The notes: generated from the letters alone by a model not told the origin. Positions 10,553 to 19,002 are shown, counted from the stretch's first letter. The stretch is DNA of 47,895 nucleotides from an uncultured Pelagibacteraceae bacterium (GCA_902577765.1 CACHAK010000010.1:1-47895); one strand, 5' to 3'. Program-made: numbers and translations.

Positions 10553-10888
10553 TTATAATGCGTCCGAACCAGTCTCGCCTGTACGAATTCTCATAACTGT
10601 TTCAATGTTAGAAACAAATATTTTACCATCACCAATACGATTTGTGTTTGCTGAAGCCCTAATCGCTTCGACAGCCGTATCGACAAGATCATCTTGTAAG
10701 ATTATTTCTAATCTAATTTTCGGAAGAAAATCTCCGTATTCAACACCAGTGTTAACTTCAGTAAAACCTCTTTGTCTACCTAAGCCTTTGGCTTCAGATA
10801 TAGTGATCCCTCGCACCCCAACTTTTTCAAGTGCTTCTTTTACATCATCTATCTTAAATGGCTTTATGACAGCTTCGATTTTTTTCAT
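10553..10888 (-). CDS. glnB: nitrogen regulatory protein PII
   Basis: Trimeric sensor of 2-oxoglutarate, ATP/ADP and glutamine status that controls glutamine synthetase, NtrBC and ammonium uptake. The protein is 111 residues; E. coli GlnB has 112. Start MKKIEAVIKPFKIDDVKEAL, Walker-like GVRGITISEAKGLGRQRG, and IGDGKIFV with RIRTGETG at the C-terminus are all typical. In the T-loop, Tyr51 (the uridylylation site) is kept within VEY, but Tyr46 is Asn and the segment after Tyr51 is one residue shorter (YGDFLPK instead of Y-x-x-DFLPK). It is the first gene of the glnB-GSII-GSI operon and is divergent from nnr over 172 bp. Confidence 0.95.
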   Translation of the reverse strand: MKKIEAVIKPFKIDDVKEALEKVGVRGITISEAKGLGRQRGFTEVNTGVEYGDFLPKIRLEIILQDDLVDTAVEAIRASANTNRIGDGKIFVSNIETVMRIRTGETGSDAL

Positions 10889-11060
10889 TTTGAGTTAACT
10901 CTTAAGTTTTATACATTAATTTTCTGAAAGAAGTTAAAATTAATGATAGAATGTATATATAATGTTTCTATGCCAAATTGACATATAGATTTAAATATAA
11001 ATGAAAGAGTAATTTACATATCTTTATTTAAAACATGTACTTATAGGCGATTTTTAATAA
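10889..11060. promoter_or_regulatory. divergent control region between glnB and nnr
   Basis: This 172-bp AT-rich spacer must hold the promoters of both the glnB operon and nnr. On the plus strand there is a perfect TTGACA at 10978-10983, but the hexamer 17 bases on (ATGAAA) is poor. On the minus strand TTGGCA (10976 to 10971) lies back to back with it, followed by TATATA-rich sequence at a shorter than ideal spacing. No convincing sigma-54 site (GG then GC ten bases later) was found, so NtrC-type control is not supported by sequence. Individual hexamers are tentative. Confidence 0.35.
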
Positions 11061-12548
11061 ATGACTCAATACATCCTTAGCAACAAAGAAATGGCAAAGG
11101 CCGACCTTTTAACTATTGAGTCTGGTATTTCTAGTTTGGATTTAATGTTTAACGCAGGAAAGAAGGTTTTCAAAAATCTTCCTGTTCAAAAAGGTAAAAG
11201 GGCGCTCTTTATTTGTGGTCCGGGAAATAACGGTGGCGATGGCTATGTTGCAGCTGACCTTCTTTTAAAGCGAGGTATGGAAATTGATATTTATTGCCCT
11301 ATTAGTAAAGCCAAGGAAAGTAATGACAATTTATACTATAAACAAAAACTTAATAAATCATTATTTGTTGCCAAAATTAAAAGTTTATCAAATTATTGTT
11401 ATGTAGTTGACGCTTTGTTTGGTACAGGGTTATCAAGGACAATATCAAACGATTTAAGTTCTTTAGTTAGTAAAATTAATCAATCTAAATTAGATGTTTT
11501 CTCCGTTGATATTCCATCTGGCATTAATGGCGATACATCTGCTGTTCATGGAGAAGCTTTTAAAGCCTCAAAAACAATTACTTTTTTTAATAAAAAAAAA
11601 TGTCATTATTTGTACCCTGGAAAAAAATATTGTGGAGAAATTATAGTTGAGAATATTGGAATTAAAAAAAATGTATTTGATAGAATCATGCCTAATATAA
11701 AAAAAAATGATCCATCATTATGGATTAAGAATTTTCCATTTCCAGTTTCAAGTGATCATAAATATTCAAGAGGAATGCTTGTAATTAATACTGGTCCTCA
11801 ATTTCAAACTGGAGCAGCTCGATTAGCTGGTCGATCAGCTTTGCGCGTTGGGGCAGGAGCAGTAACAATGGTCTGTGATGAAGAAACAGCTAAAATATTA
11901 GAACCACAAATCTCAGTTGAATTATTATCAGTGATAAAAGAAAAAAATGATTTTCAAAAACTTTTAAAAGACAAAAGAGTTTCAAGTGTCCTCATAGGCC
12001 CTGGAAATGGAGTAAATGATGAAACAAAAGCAAGAACTTTAATGTCACTGGCTTTTGTGGATCATTGTGTAATTGATGCAGATGCAATTACATGTTTTGA
12101 AAATAATCCAGAAGAATTATTTATAGATACTTATCCGCATACAATACTCACACCTCATGAAGGTGAATTTAAAAGATTATTTGGTGAAGGTATTGCTTTA
12201 ATGGAAGATAAAGTGCTTAAGTGTATTGAGGCAGCCAAATTAGCAGGAAGCATAGTTTTACTCAAAGGCGCTGATACAGTTATTGCTGACCCTGAAGGTA
12301 ATGTTGTAATAAATGCAAGCGAAGCTCCATATCTAGCAACCGCAGGATCAGGTGATGTTCTCGCTGGAATCATCGCTTCACTTGTTGGAGATAATAAGAT
12401 GAATGCTTTTGATGCGGCTTGCGCTGGCGCATATATTCACTCAAAACTTGGAGAAATGATAGGTCCGGGGCTAATTGCAGAGGATCTTATTGACAACATC
12501 CCCCTGATGATTAAAAAGCTGCATTCGTATGTTGCAGAAAGTAAATAA
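11061..12548 (+). CDS. nnr: bifunctional NAD(P)H-hydrate epimerase / ADP-dependent NAD(P)HX dehydratase
   Basis: Repairs damaged hydrated NAD(P)H: the N-terminal YjeF_N domain epimerises R- to S-NADHX and the C-terminal ribokinase-like domain dehydrates S-NADHX using ADP. At 495 residues both domains are present. FICGPGNNGGDGYVAADLL marks the N domain near residue 50, and FGTGL with VDIPSGINGDTS follow. The C domain shows GAARLAGRSALRVGAGAVTM, LIGPGNGV, TPHEGEFKRLFG and the catalytic-region motif ATAGSGDVLAGIIASL. The last 20 bases overlap the start of the downstream carboxylesterase, so the two are probably co-transcribed, although their functions are unrelated. Confidence 0.95.
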   Translation: MTQYILSNKEMAKADLLTIESGISSLDLMFNAGKKVFKNLPVQKGKRALFICGPGNNGGDGYVAADLLLKRGMEIDIYCPISKAKESNDNLYYKQKLNKSLFVAKIKSLSNYCYVVDALFGTGLSRTISNDLSSLVSKINQSKLDVFSVDIPSGINGDTSAVHGEAFKASKTITFFNKKKCHYLYPGKKYCGEIIVENIGIKKNVFDRIMPNIKKNDPSLWIKNFPFPVSSDHKYSRGMLVINTGPQFQTGAARLAGRSALRVGAGAVTMVCDEETAKILEPQISVELLSVIKEKNDFQKLLKDKRVSSVLIGPGNGVNDETKARTLMSLAFVDHCVIDADAITCFENNPEELFIDTYPHTILTPHEGEFKRLFGEGIALMEDKVLKCIEAAKLAGSIVLLKGADTVIADPEGNVVINASEAPYLATAGSGDVLAGIIASLVGDNKMNAFDAACAGAYIHSKLGEMIGPGLIAEDLIDNIPLMIKKLHSYVAESK

Positions 12549-14373
12549 AATATCATTTCTTCTAATTTTTTTCCTTACATTCTGTTTGAATATAAGTTTA
12601 GCAGAAGATCAGATTTATAAATTTAAATCCAAAAACACTAACTTTATTGGATCTGTAGCAAAAGAAAAAGACGGTTCAAAAACTATTTCTTTTGTCGGCA
12701 TCCCCTTTGCAAAGCCTCCAGTTGATGACTTAAGATGGAAAGCTCCAAGAGAATTAGATCTGATGCCTGATACATTTGAAGCTAAAACCTTACCTAATCG
12801 ATGTATGCAAGTTAGTAATTTTTATGACTCAATGGACGGTATTGAGGGAGGTTCAATAATTGGATCTGAGGACTGTCTTTATTTAAATATTTATCTTTCA
12901 GAAAAGGCATACAACAGTAAAAAGAAATTACCAGTCATGTTTTGGGTGCACGGAGGTGGAAATACGTGGGGTTATTCTGCTTCAAACTTGTATACTTCAG
13001 GGGATTTCATAATGGAACATGATGTAATTTTAGTCACAACAAACTATAGATTAGGTCCTTTTGGATGGTTTGCTTATAGCGGTTTAAATGAAGACTCAGA
13101 TAATGAACTTGATCAAAGTGCAAATTTTGGAACTCTCGATATTATAAAATCACTTGAGTGGGTAAATGAGAATATTTCAGATTTTAATGGCGACCCAAAT
13201 AATATTACTATTTTCGGTGAGTCTGCTGGAGCTAGAAATGTAATTTCACTTATGACTTCACCTTTAAGTGAAGACTTGTTTCAAAGAGGAATTTCTCAAA
13301 GCGGTTACCTTGGCTCAGACTCTTTAGATTTTGCAGAAAATAATGAAAGAGCGGGATCAAAAAGTTTATTAAGACACTTAATCAAATCAAAGAACACATC
13401 AATATCTGACGAGGAAATCTCAAATTTCATGAGTAATCAGATGCTTTCAGTTGACCTTTTAAGAAATGCAGATGCAAAAGATATTATATCATATTATAGG
13501 CCAAGACCTGATGCAGCCGGATTAATTGATGTACCGAATGTAATACCTGATGGAGTAGTAATTCCAAATAAGGGTATCTATGGAGCTTATAGAGATGGCG
13601 ATATGCATGACAAACCTATGATATTTGGTTCGACACGAGATGAAGATAAGCTTTTTATGTTTATGAACGATGAATATGTGAATAGGCCATTATCTTTCTT
13701 GAGCCCAATATCAGAATATCTTGATTTATATGTAAAACCTAAAGATCCAAAGTATTATGATATCTACGCTAAATACATGGCAGAGTCATGGAAGTATGGA
13801 GCTGTGGATTTGCCTTCGGATTTTACATCAAATTACAAAAAATCAAGTGTATATGCTTATCGATTTGATTGGGATGAACAAAATGTCTATCTAGGTGTTG
13901 ATCTACCCAATTTATTAGGCGCTGCACATGGAATGGAGTTGGCGTTTATTTTTAAATCAGATGGCTTATTAGGCGAGAGTTCTGATGCGATAAATGACAT
14001 CATGTATAATAAAAATAATAGGTCCACTGATTTAGAGCTCTCTACAAAAATGGGACAGTATTGGGTAAATTTTGCTTACGATGGGAATCCAAATAGCACT
14101 CCATATAATATGTCTACCGATTGGAAACCATGGAATAAATTAAATAACAACGAAAGGTTTATCGTATTTGACTCTGTTAACGATAAAGGCATTGCAATGT
14201 TTAATAATACTTTATCGGCTAATTCAATTCTTCAAGGAATATCTAGTGAGAGCATAACTGTTGATCAAAAGTGCTATATAATTGATAAAATGTTCAATAG
14301 AACAACTCTTACTGACGAGGAAGTGGATGAAATTTATAGAACCTTTATGAGCGGTAAGTGCACTAGAACCTAA
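12529..14373 (+). CDS. secreted type-B carboxylesterase
   Basis: Alpha/beta hydrolase of the cholinesterase/carboxylesterase family, 614 residues. The N-terminus has a hydrophobic signal peptide with probable cleavage after NISLA (before EDQ), so it should be periplasmic or exported. EDCLYLNIY and WVHGGGNTWG (oxyanion loop) are family signatures. The catalytic triad can be placed as Ser232 in GESAG, Glu372 in TRDEDKLF and His467 in AAHGMELAF. The start overlaps nnr by 20 bp; an alternative TTG lies one codon on. The stop overlaps the convergent DUF1543-like gene by 4 bp. Substrate is unknown; an extracytoplasmic ester from lipid or dissolved organic matter is plausible. Confidence 0.9.
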   Translation: MLQKVNKISFLLIFFLTFCLNISLAEDQIYKFKSKNTNFIGSVAKEKDGSKTISFVGIPFAKPPVDDLRWKAPRELDLMPDTFEAKTLPNRCMQVSNFYDSMDGIEGGSIIGSEDCLYLNIYLSEKAYNSKKKLPVMFWVHGGGNTWGYSASNLYTSGDFIMEHDVILVTTNYRLGPFGWFAYSGLNEDSDNELDQSANFGTLDIIKSLEWVNENISDFNGDPNNITIFGESAGARNVISLMTSPLSEDLFQRGISQSGYLGSDSLDFAENNERAGSKSLLRHLIKSKNTSISDEEISNFMSNQMLSVDLLRNADAKDIISYYRPRPDAAGLIDVPNVIPDGVVIPNKGIYGAYRDGDMHDKPMIFGSTRDEDKLFMFMNDEYVNRPLSFLSPISEYLDLYVKPKDPKYYDIYAKYMAESWKYGAVDLPSDFTSNYKKSSVYAYRFDWDEQNVYLGVDLPNLLGAAHGMELAFIFKSDGLLGESSDAINDIMYNKNNRSTDLELSTKMGQYWVNFAYDGNPNSTPYNMSTDWKPWNKLNNNERFIVFDSVNDKGIAMFNNTLSANSILQGISSESITVDQKCYIIDKMFNRTTLTDEEVDEIYRTFMSGKCTRT

Positions 14374-14588
14374 ATTTTATTTAGCTCAACTTTATAGTCA
14401 TCTACGACAGTTATTTCCTGAATACCATCAATGTGCATCTTAAATTGCTTATATTCCTCTTTTTCTTTCACTTTTTTTCGAGCTTCTTTTTCATCTTTCG
14501 CACAGACAAAGATATTAGTATGACCCTCGTAAAAGCCATCTGAGATATTAGGATCATAAAAACCTGTATGGACTTGATACAATTTCAT
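14370..14588 (-). CDS. small DUF1543-like protein
   Basis: A 72-residue soluble protein of unknown function. The pattern KLYQVHTGFYDP at the N-terminus, IFVCAKDEKEARKKVKEK in the middle and HIDGIQEITVVDDYKVEL at the end resembles DUF1543 domains, which end in a similar H-I-D-G ... V-D-x-Y-x-(V/I) motif. It is charged, has no membrane segment and no cysteine pairs except one Cys. It is convergent with the carboxylesterase (4-bp stop overlap) and divergent from the DUF2256 gene, with only 19 bp between the two starts. Family call is by pattern memory and is moderate. Confidence 0.7.
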   Translation of the reverse strand: MKLYQVHTGFYDPNISDGFYEGHTNIFVCAKDEKEARKKVKEKEEYKQFKMHIDGIQEITVVDDYKVELNKI

Positions 14589-14607
14589 ATTATTTAGTAA
14601 TTAGATC

Positions 14608-14742
14608 ATGAAAAAAGAAAACTTGCCATCTAAAATATGCCCAGTTTGTAATCGCTCTTTCAACTGGAGAAAAAAATGGAGATTGAACTGGGACAGAGTA
14701 ATATATTGTTCAAAAAAGTGTGCTGGAATAAAAAAGGCTTAA
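14608..14742 (+). CDS. DUF2256 zinc-ribbon-like small protein
   Basis: A 44-residue protein beginning MKKENLPSKICPVCNRSF and ending in CSKKCAGIKKA. Two CxxC/CxxxC pairs (CPVC and CSKKC) flank a basic, Trp-rich core (NWRKKWRLNWD), matching the DUF2256 pattern (CPVC-x-R-x-F-x-W-R-K-K-W). Four cysteines suggest one zinc or other metal ion; function is not known. It is squeezed between two minus-strand genes: its start is 19 bp from the DUF1543-like start and its last 4 bases overlap the stop of the hydroxyacid dehydrogenase. It is short enough to be missed by length-based gene callers. Confidence 0.85.
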   Translation: MKKENLPSKICPVCNRSFNWRKKWRLNWDRVIYCSKKCAGIKKA

Positions 14743-15680
14743 ACGATATTTCTTTTTTTTCCTTTATAAAAAGAATTTATATTTTTAATTAATTGATTGA
14801 TGGCTTCTTGCAGAGTTTCATTTGAAGCCCAAGCGGTATGCGGTGTCCAAATGAAATTTGCTTTATTCAATATACTATAATAAGCATGAGACTTTTTTGG
14901 TGGTTCACTAGTTGTGACATCTATACCTGCTCCCATAATGATTTTTCTTTTTAAAGCTATTGTTAGATCTGCTTCATTTACTATACCGCCCCTTGCTGTG
15001 TTGATTAGTATCATATTTTTCTTCATCAGTTTAAATTCTTTTATTGTTATTAAATCTTTTGTTCTATTATCAAGAGGACAATGAATAGATAAGTAATCCA
15101 AAGATGAAATAAATTTTATAAATTTGTTTCTATCGAATTTTCTAACTGACATATATTTAACTTTCATGCCAAAAGACTTTGCAAATTTTCCCACCTTCTT
15201 TCCAATCGAACCTTTTCCAATGATCCCTAATTTTTTGTCATGTAAATTATTTATTTCTCTACTTAGCAAGGTAAAAACTTTTTTCTTTTGCCATATTTTT
15301 TTATTTATATCTTTTTCCAAGCCCTTTATATTTTTAGATAGCATAAGCATCATGGCAAAAACGTGTTCAGCTACAGATACTGATGCATAATTTCTTAAAT
15401 TACAGACACTAATATTATTTTCTTTGCAATAATTTAAATCAATAATGTTAGTACCAGTTGCTGTTATTGCTATTAATTCTAAATTGACTGCTTCTTGCAG
15501 AACAGATTTATTTAAATTAACTTTGTTTGTAATAATTATGTTTGCAGAGCTTATCCGTTTCTTGATTTGACTTTGTTCAGTAAAATTATAATTTTTCCAA
15601 AAATAATTAAATTTAATAGGTGGAAAAACAATATTTTTTGGGAAAGTTGCTCTATCCAAAAACACTATTTTTTTAATCAT
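14739..15680 (-). CDS. D-2-hydroxyacid dehydrogenase (glycerate dehydrogenase/hydroxypyruvate reductase-like)
   Basis: NAD(P)-dependent reduction of a 2-oxoacid or oxidation of a D-2-hydroxyacid. The 313-residue protein has the Rossmann motif GIIGKGSIGKKVGKFAK, INTARGGIVNEADL with the substrate-binding Arg, GIDVTTSEPP with the catalytic Glu, and TPHTAWAS with the catalytic His. NYASVSVAEHVFAMML and the TPHTAWAS form are closest to HprA-type glycerate dehydrogenases. It is rich in Lys and Ile/Asn. Its stop overlaps the DUF2256 gene by 4 bp, and its start is 7 bp from the longest possible start of the divergent SHOCT gene, so promoters must lie inside neighbouring coding sequence. Confidence 0.88.
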   Translation of the reverse strand: MIKKIVFLDRATFPKNIVFPPIKFNYFWKNYNFTEQSQIKKRISSANIIITNKVNLNKSVLQEAVNLELIAITATGTNIIDLNYCKENNISVCNLRNYASVSVAEHVFAMMLMLSKNIKGLEKDINKKIWQKKKVFTLLSREINNLHDKKLGIIGKGSIGKKVGKFAKSFGMKVKYMSVRKFDRNKFIKFISSLDYLSIHCPLDNRTKDLITIKEFKLMKKNMILINTARGGIVNEADLTIALKRKIIMGAGIDVTTSEPPKKSHAYYSILNKANFIWTPHTAWASNETLQEAINQLIKNINSFYKGKKRNIV

Positions 15681-15687
15681 AATAATT

Positions 15688-16623
15688 ATGAAAACTTATG
15701 CTATTATTATATGGTTATTTAAAATGTTTATTAAAAAACTATCATTTATTCTATTCATAACTTTTTTTATACAAGTTACTTCAGTAAACGTATTTGCATT
15801 TACCGGAGGCTGCAATGAAAATAAATATGATTATAAAAATAATCTTTTCTTTTTTAAACTTCAATTAGAAAAAGGTGAGTCTAAATCAACTCCTTGGGAA
15901 TTCTCTGCTGATTATGGTGGACACAATGAATGTAAAGAATTTATGAGGACGGGGCATGGAAAAATAAAAAAAGAGATGCCCGCGGCTCAAAAATGGGGCA
16001 TGGGGTATAGCACTTTGCATAGGCATATTATAAGTAAGAATGAATTTTGTAATTCTAAAGGCCCATTTTCAATGTATGGTCTTGGGAAGTCTGCACATAT
16101 TGAATTTTGTAATAACATTGTGGGCAGTTCTAAATTTTATACAGAAATTAATCTGAGTGAAAACGACTTTGAAATAATATGTGATTTACTTGATTGCGCA
16201 AATAAAAGACGAAGCGGAGACAATTTTTCTGAAATACTTGAGGAGTTTATCAAAAAAGGTTCAGATTATGCTTATCCTTATTTAGCAGTATCGATGATAG
16301 ACCTTCAGGCTAACGACACAGTTTCTTGGGGAATGGATGTCACATTTACATCTGCAATAGAGGTATGTGAAGAATACTCTGATACCAGGTGTGATGTTAT
16401 AATCGCTAATGGAAAAATAGTTAATGATATGTTTTTGAATAAGTTTCAAAATAGATCATTTGGAACAGCATCATTCATAGAAAATCCAGAACCTCTATCT
16501 GCTTTTAGCAATAACGATGATGTTAGAGCTAAATTAGAAAAGTTAAAAAATCTTTACGATGATGACTTGATAGATCAAACTTTATATGAACAAAAAAAAG
16601 CTGAAATATTGGGATCATTTTAA
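15688..16623 (+). CDS. exported protein of unknown function with C-terminal SHOCT domain
   Basis: I do not recognise the main body. Up to 311 residues. A signal peptide ending VNVFA (before FTGGC) fits better if translation begins at the ATG at 15724 (Met13, MFIKKLSFILFITFF) than at 15688, but neither start has a clear ribosome site. The predicted mature part has about nine cysteines, including GGCNEN and FCNNIVG, suggesting disulfides outside the cytoplasm. The final 35 residues, DDVRAKLEKLKNLYDDDLID followed by QTLYEQKKAEIL, match the SHOCT pattern, a short helical module often found at C-termini. It stands alone between the dehydrogenase and tRNA-Leu. Confidence 0.7.
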   Translation: MKTYAIIIWLFKMFIKKLSFILFITFFIQVTSVNVFAFTGGCNENKYDYKNNLFFFKLQLEKGESKSTPWEFSADYGGHNECKEFMRTGHGKIKKEMPAAQKWGMGYSTLHRHIISKNEFCNSKGPFSMYGLGKSAHIEFCNNIVGSSKFYTEINLSENDFEIICDLLDCANKRRSGDNFSEILEEFIKKGSDYAYPYLAVSMIDLQANDTVSWGMDVTFTSAIEVCEEYSDTRCDVIIANGKIVNDMFLNKFQNRSFGTASFIENPEPLSAFSNNDDVRAKLEKLKNLYDDDLIDQTLYEQKKAEILGSF

Positions 16624-16650
16624 ATAAGTTAAATTAATGCCATATTTTTT

Positions 16651-16678
16651 TTGTTATTGTAAGAATGGAGTACATAAT
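16651..16678 (+). promoter_or_regulatory. candidate sigma-70 promoter for tRNA-Leu
   Basis: TTGTTA (16651-16656) and CATAAT (16673-16678) are separated by 16 bases, placing transcription start near 16685, about 50 bases before the mature tRNA. No other good pair was found in the 110-bp spacer. Pattern match only. Confidence 0.35.
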
Positions 16679-16733
16679 TAAATTTTTACTGTAAACATCT
16701 AAAAAATAGTCTATTTTGCATTTTCTATTAATC

Positions 16734-16818
16734 GCGGATATGGTGGAATTGGTAGACACGCTGGTTTTAGGTACCAGTGAGGCAACTCATGGGGGTTCGA
16801 GTCCCTCTATCCGCACCA
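16734..16818 (+). tRNA. tRNA-Leu (anticodon TAG)
   Basis: An 85-nt tRNA. The acceptor arms GCGGATA and TATCCGC pair fully, followed by discriminator A and an encoded CCA. The anticodon stem CTGGT/ACCAG encloses the loop TTTAGGT, anticodon TAG. The variable region is long (class II), as expected for Leu, and GGTTCGAGTCC forms the T arm. It lies 21 bp before tig and may be co-transcribed with it. Confidence 0.96.
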
Positions 16819-16839
16819 AATTGTTAGTAAGAAAGTAAT

Positions 16840-18255
16840 ATGAGTTATAAAGAAGTTTTAAATAAAGGTTTGAAAAGAGCATATGAGTTCACAATTGTGT
16901 CTGAAGATTTTAATACAAAGCTAGAGTCAAAAATTGATGAAGTAAAAAAATCTGTAAAAATTGACGGTTTTAGACCAGGTAAGGTTCCAAATAATATTAT
17001 TATGCAAAAACATGGTGATGCGATTAACAATGAAGTTCTCAATGCTGTAATAAATGAAAATGTTACAAAAATAATTCAAGAAGGAAAACATCGTCCTGTT
17101 TCTCAACCGAAGGTTGATTACAAAGATAAAGAACAAGAAAAAAAAGATGTTGATAAAACGTTTAAAATTGAGTTTGAAGTTTTTCCAGAAATAAAATTAG
17201 CCGACTTTAGTAAAATCGAAATTGAGTCAACGTCGGTAAGGCTTGATAAAAAAGAAATTGATAAACGAATAGACTTAATTGCCAAATCTCAAAGAACATA
17301 TAAAGAGCAAGGCAGTGATTATAAAGCTAAGAAAGAGGACTCTGTCTTATTAGATTATGAAGGAACTATCGATGGTAAGAATTTTGACGGAGGGAAAGCA
17401 GAAAGTCAGACAATTGTAATTGGCTCTGGGCGATATATAAAAGATTTAGAAGATGGCCTTGTGGGTCTAAAGAGTGGAGACAGCAAAAAGATAAAAGTTA
17501 AATTTCCTGCAGATTACTCAGCAAAAGAGTTACAAAATGCTGATGCTGTGTTTGAATGTAATATTAAAAAAATAAGTTCACCTGTTGAGTCAAAAGTAGA
17601 TGATGAATTAGCAAAATCAATGGGCGCAACTGATTTAAAGGATTTAAAAAACAAGGTCGAAAATCAAATGCAAAGCGAGTACTCAGATCTTACAAAAAAT
17701 CTAGATAAAAAAGTACTTTTTGAAAAGCTCCAGTCAGCGCACAAATTTGAGTTACCTGAAGATCTTATAAATGTTGAATTTCAGAACTTGTCTACAAATT
17801 ATTTGAATTCACAAAGTCCATCATCGATTGATCATCAAAAGGAAATCAAAGATAAAAAATTGACTTCTGATAATGAGGCTAAATTTAAGGAAGATGCAAA
17901 AAATAGAATTGAATTGGGCTTAATTCTTCAAGAGGTTGGAAAAGTAAATGAAATCTCAGTAACACCAGAAGAGATGAATAAAGCCCTTTTTGAATATGCA
18001 AGCAATTTTAAAGGACAAGAACAAAAAGTGATTGATTATTATAGAAATAATCAGGATGCAGCGATGCAACTTCAAGCTCCTTTATATGAAAATAAAATTG
18101 TAGACTTTATACTTTCGAAGGTTAAATTGAAAAAAAAGGACGTTGATGTTGATTCGTTTATCAAAATGTATAATAGCGTCAACTCAGTTGAGAAGACTGA
18201 AGTGAAGAAAAAAACGGCAAAGAAAAAGACAGTTAAGAAAAAAACTAAGAAATAA
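16840..18255 (+). CDS. tig: trigger factor, ribosome-associated chaperone
   Basis: Binds the ribosome exit tunnel and folds nascent chains; the middle domain is a peptidyl-prolyl isomerase. The ribosome-binding signature GFRPGKVP is at residues 43-50. The PPIase domain spans roughly 160-240 ([19 protein letters not shown] and [18 protein letters not shown]). The long helical C-terminal chaperone arms follow. The protein ends in a repetitive Lys-rich tail ([16 protein letters not shown]), making it 471 residues against 432 in E. coli. It starts the tig-clpP-clpX-lon block; clpP follows after 2 bp. Ribosome site GAAAG is about 9 bases before the ATG. Confidence 0.96.
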   Translation: MSYKEVLNKGLKRAYEFTIVSEDFNTKLESKIDEVKKSVKIDGFRPGKVPNNIIMQKHGDAINNEVLNAVINENVTKIIQEGKHRPVSQPKVDYKDKEQEKKDVDKTFKIEFEVFPEIKLADFSKIEIESTSVRLDKKEIDKRIDLIAKSQRTYKEQGSDYKAKKEDSVLLDYEGTIDGKNFDGGKAESQTIVIGSGRYIKDLEDGLVGLKSGDSKKIKVKFPADYSAKELQNADAVFECNIKKISSPVESKVDDELAKSMGATDLKDLKNKVENQMQSEYSDLTKNLDKKVLFEKLQSAHKFELPEDLINVEFQNLSTNYLNSQSPSSIDHQKEIKDKKLTSDNEAKFKEDAKNRIELGLILQEVGKVNEISVTPEEMNKALFEYASNFKGQEQKVIDYYRNNQDAAMQLQAPLYENKIVDFILSKVKLKKKDVDVDSFIKMYNSVNSVEKTEVKKKTAKKKTVKKKTKK

Positions 18256-18257
18256 TT

Positions 18258-18881
18258 ATGGTTGATAATAAAATCTTTGATCAGTTGGTTCCAATGGTTG
18301 TTGAGCAGACGGGAAGAGGAGAGCGTGCTTTTGATATTTATTCGAGGTTATTAAAGGAAAGGATAATATTTTTAGTTGGGCCAGTTAACGACCATATGGC
18401 GTCTCTAATTTCAGCGCAGCTTTTGTTTCTTGAATCTGAAAATCCCGAAAAAGAAATATCATTATATATAAATTCACCTGGTGGAGTTGTAAGTGATGGA
18501 TTGGCAATTTATGATACTATGCAATTCATTCAGTCCCCAGTCTCAACACTTTGTTTTGGACAAGCTGCTTCAATGGGCTCATTCTTACTTGCAGCAGGTG
18601 AAAAAGGAAAAAGGTATGCTTTACCTAATAGCCGTATCATGGTCCATCAACCATCTGCTGGTTTTCAAGGTCAAGCAACTGATATAGAAATTCATGCGAA
18701 AGAGGTCCTGGCAATGAAAGCAAATTTAAACAAAATATACGCCAAGCATACAGGCCAACCTGTTGAATCAATCGAAGAGGCGCTTGAAAGAGATAACTTT
18801 ATGTCGCCGGAAGAGGCTCAGAAATTTGGCATAATTGATAGCATCCAGGAAAAAAGAGTTGAGCCAAAAACTGAGAAATAG
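18258..18881 (+). CDS. clpP: ATP-dependent Clp protease proteolytic subunit
   Basis: Serine protease that forms the tetradecameric chamber served by ClpX or ClpA. The 207-residue protein has the full triad with normal spacing: Ser105 in GQAASMGS, His130 in [13 protein letters not shown] and Asp179 in LERDNFMS. The N-terminal [21 protein letters not shown] is typical, with VPMVVEQT forming the axial loops after processing. It follows tig by 2 bp, so the two are surely co-transcribed; clpX follows after a 121-bp gap containing its own promoter candidate. Confidence 0.98.
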   Translation: MVDNKIFDQLVPMVVEQTGRGERAFDIYSRLLKERIIFLVGPVNDHMASLISAQLLFLESENPEKEISLYINSPGGVVSDGLAIYDTMQFIQSPVSTLCFGQAASMGSFLLAAGEKGKRYALPNSRIMVHQPSAGFQGQATDIEIHAKEVLAMKANLNKIYAKHTGQPVESIEEALERDNFMSPEEAQKFGIIDSIQEKRVEPKTEK

Positions 18882-18905
18882 CCTCAAATAGTCAATTTAA
18901 TCCAC

Positions 18906-18926
18906 TGTTTATAAACACTTTTTTTT
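18906..18926 (+). terminator. weak terminator-like palindrome after clpP
   Basis: TGTTTATAAACA (18906-18917) is a perfect 12-base palindrome followed by C and a run of eight T (18919-18926). The stem would be only about 4 AT-rich pairs once a loop is allowed, so it is at best a weak or partial terminator. The T-run overlaps the clpX -35 candidate. Confidence 0.25.
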
Positions 18927-18952
18927 GAAATTAATTGTTTTTTTTCTATAGA
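18925..18952 (+). promoter_or_regulatory. candidate sigma-70 promoter for clpX
   Basis: TTGAAA (18925-18930) and TATAGA (18947-18952) are 16 bases apart, giving a predicted start near 18959, some 44 bases before the clpX ATG. This fits the unusually wide spacer between clpP and clpX. Pattern match only. Confidence 0.4.
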
Positions 18953-19002
18953 AATGTTTTTCTTAATAATTATTGATTCGCAGATTGTTAAAAAATTGAA
19001 TT

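Noticed and set aside
10730..10740. Loss of the PII uridylylation tyrosine
   Set aside because: Residue counting from the start shows the changed residue is position 46; Tyr51 is retained.
10889..11060. Sigma-54/NtrC promoter before glnB
   Set aside because: TTGGCA occurs on the minus strand, but no GC lies ten bases after the GG, so the -24/-12 pattern is not met.
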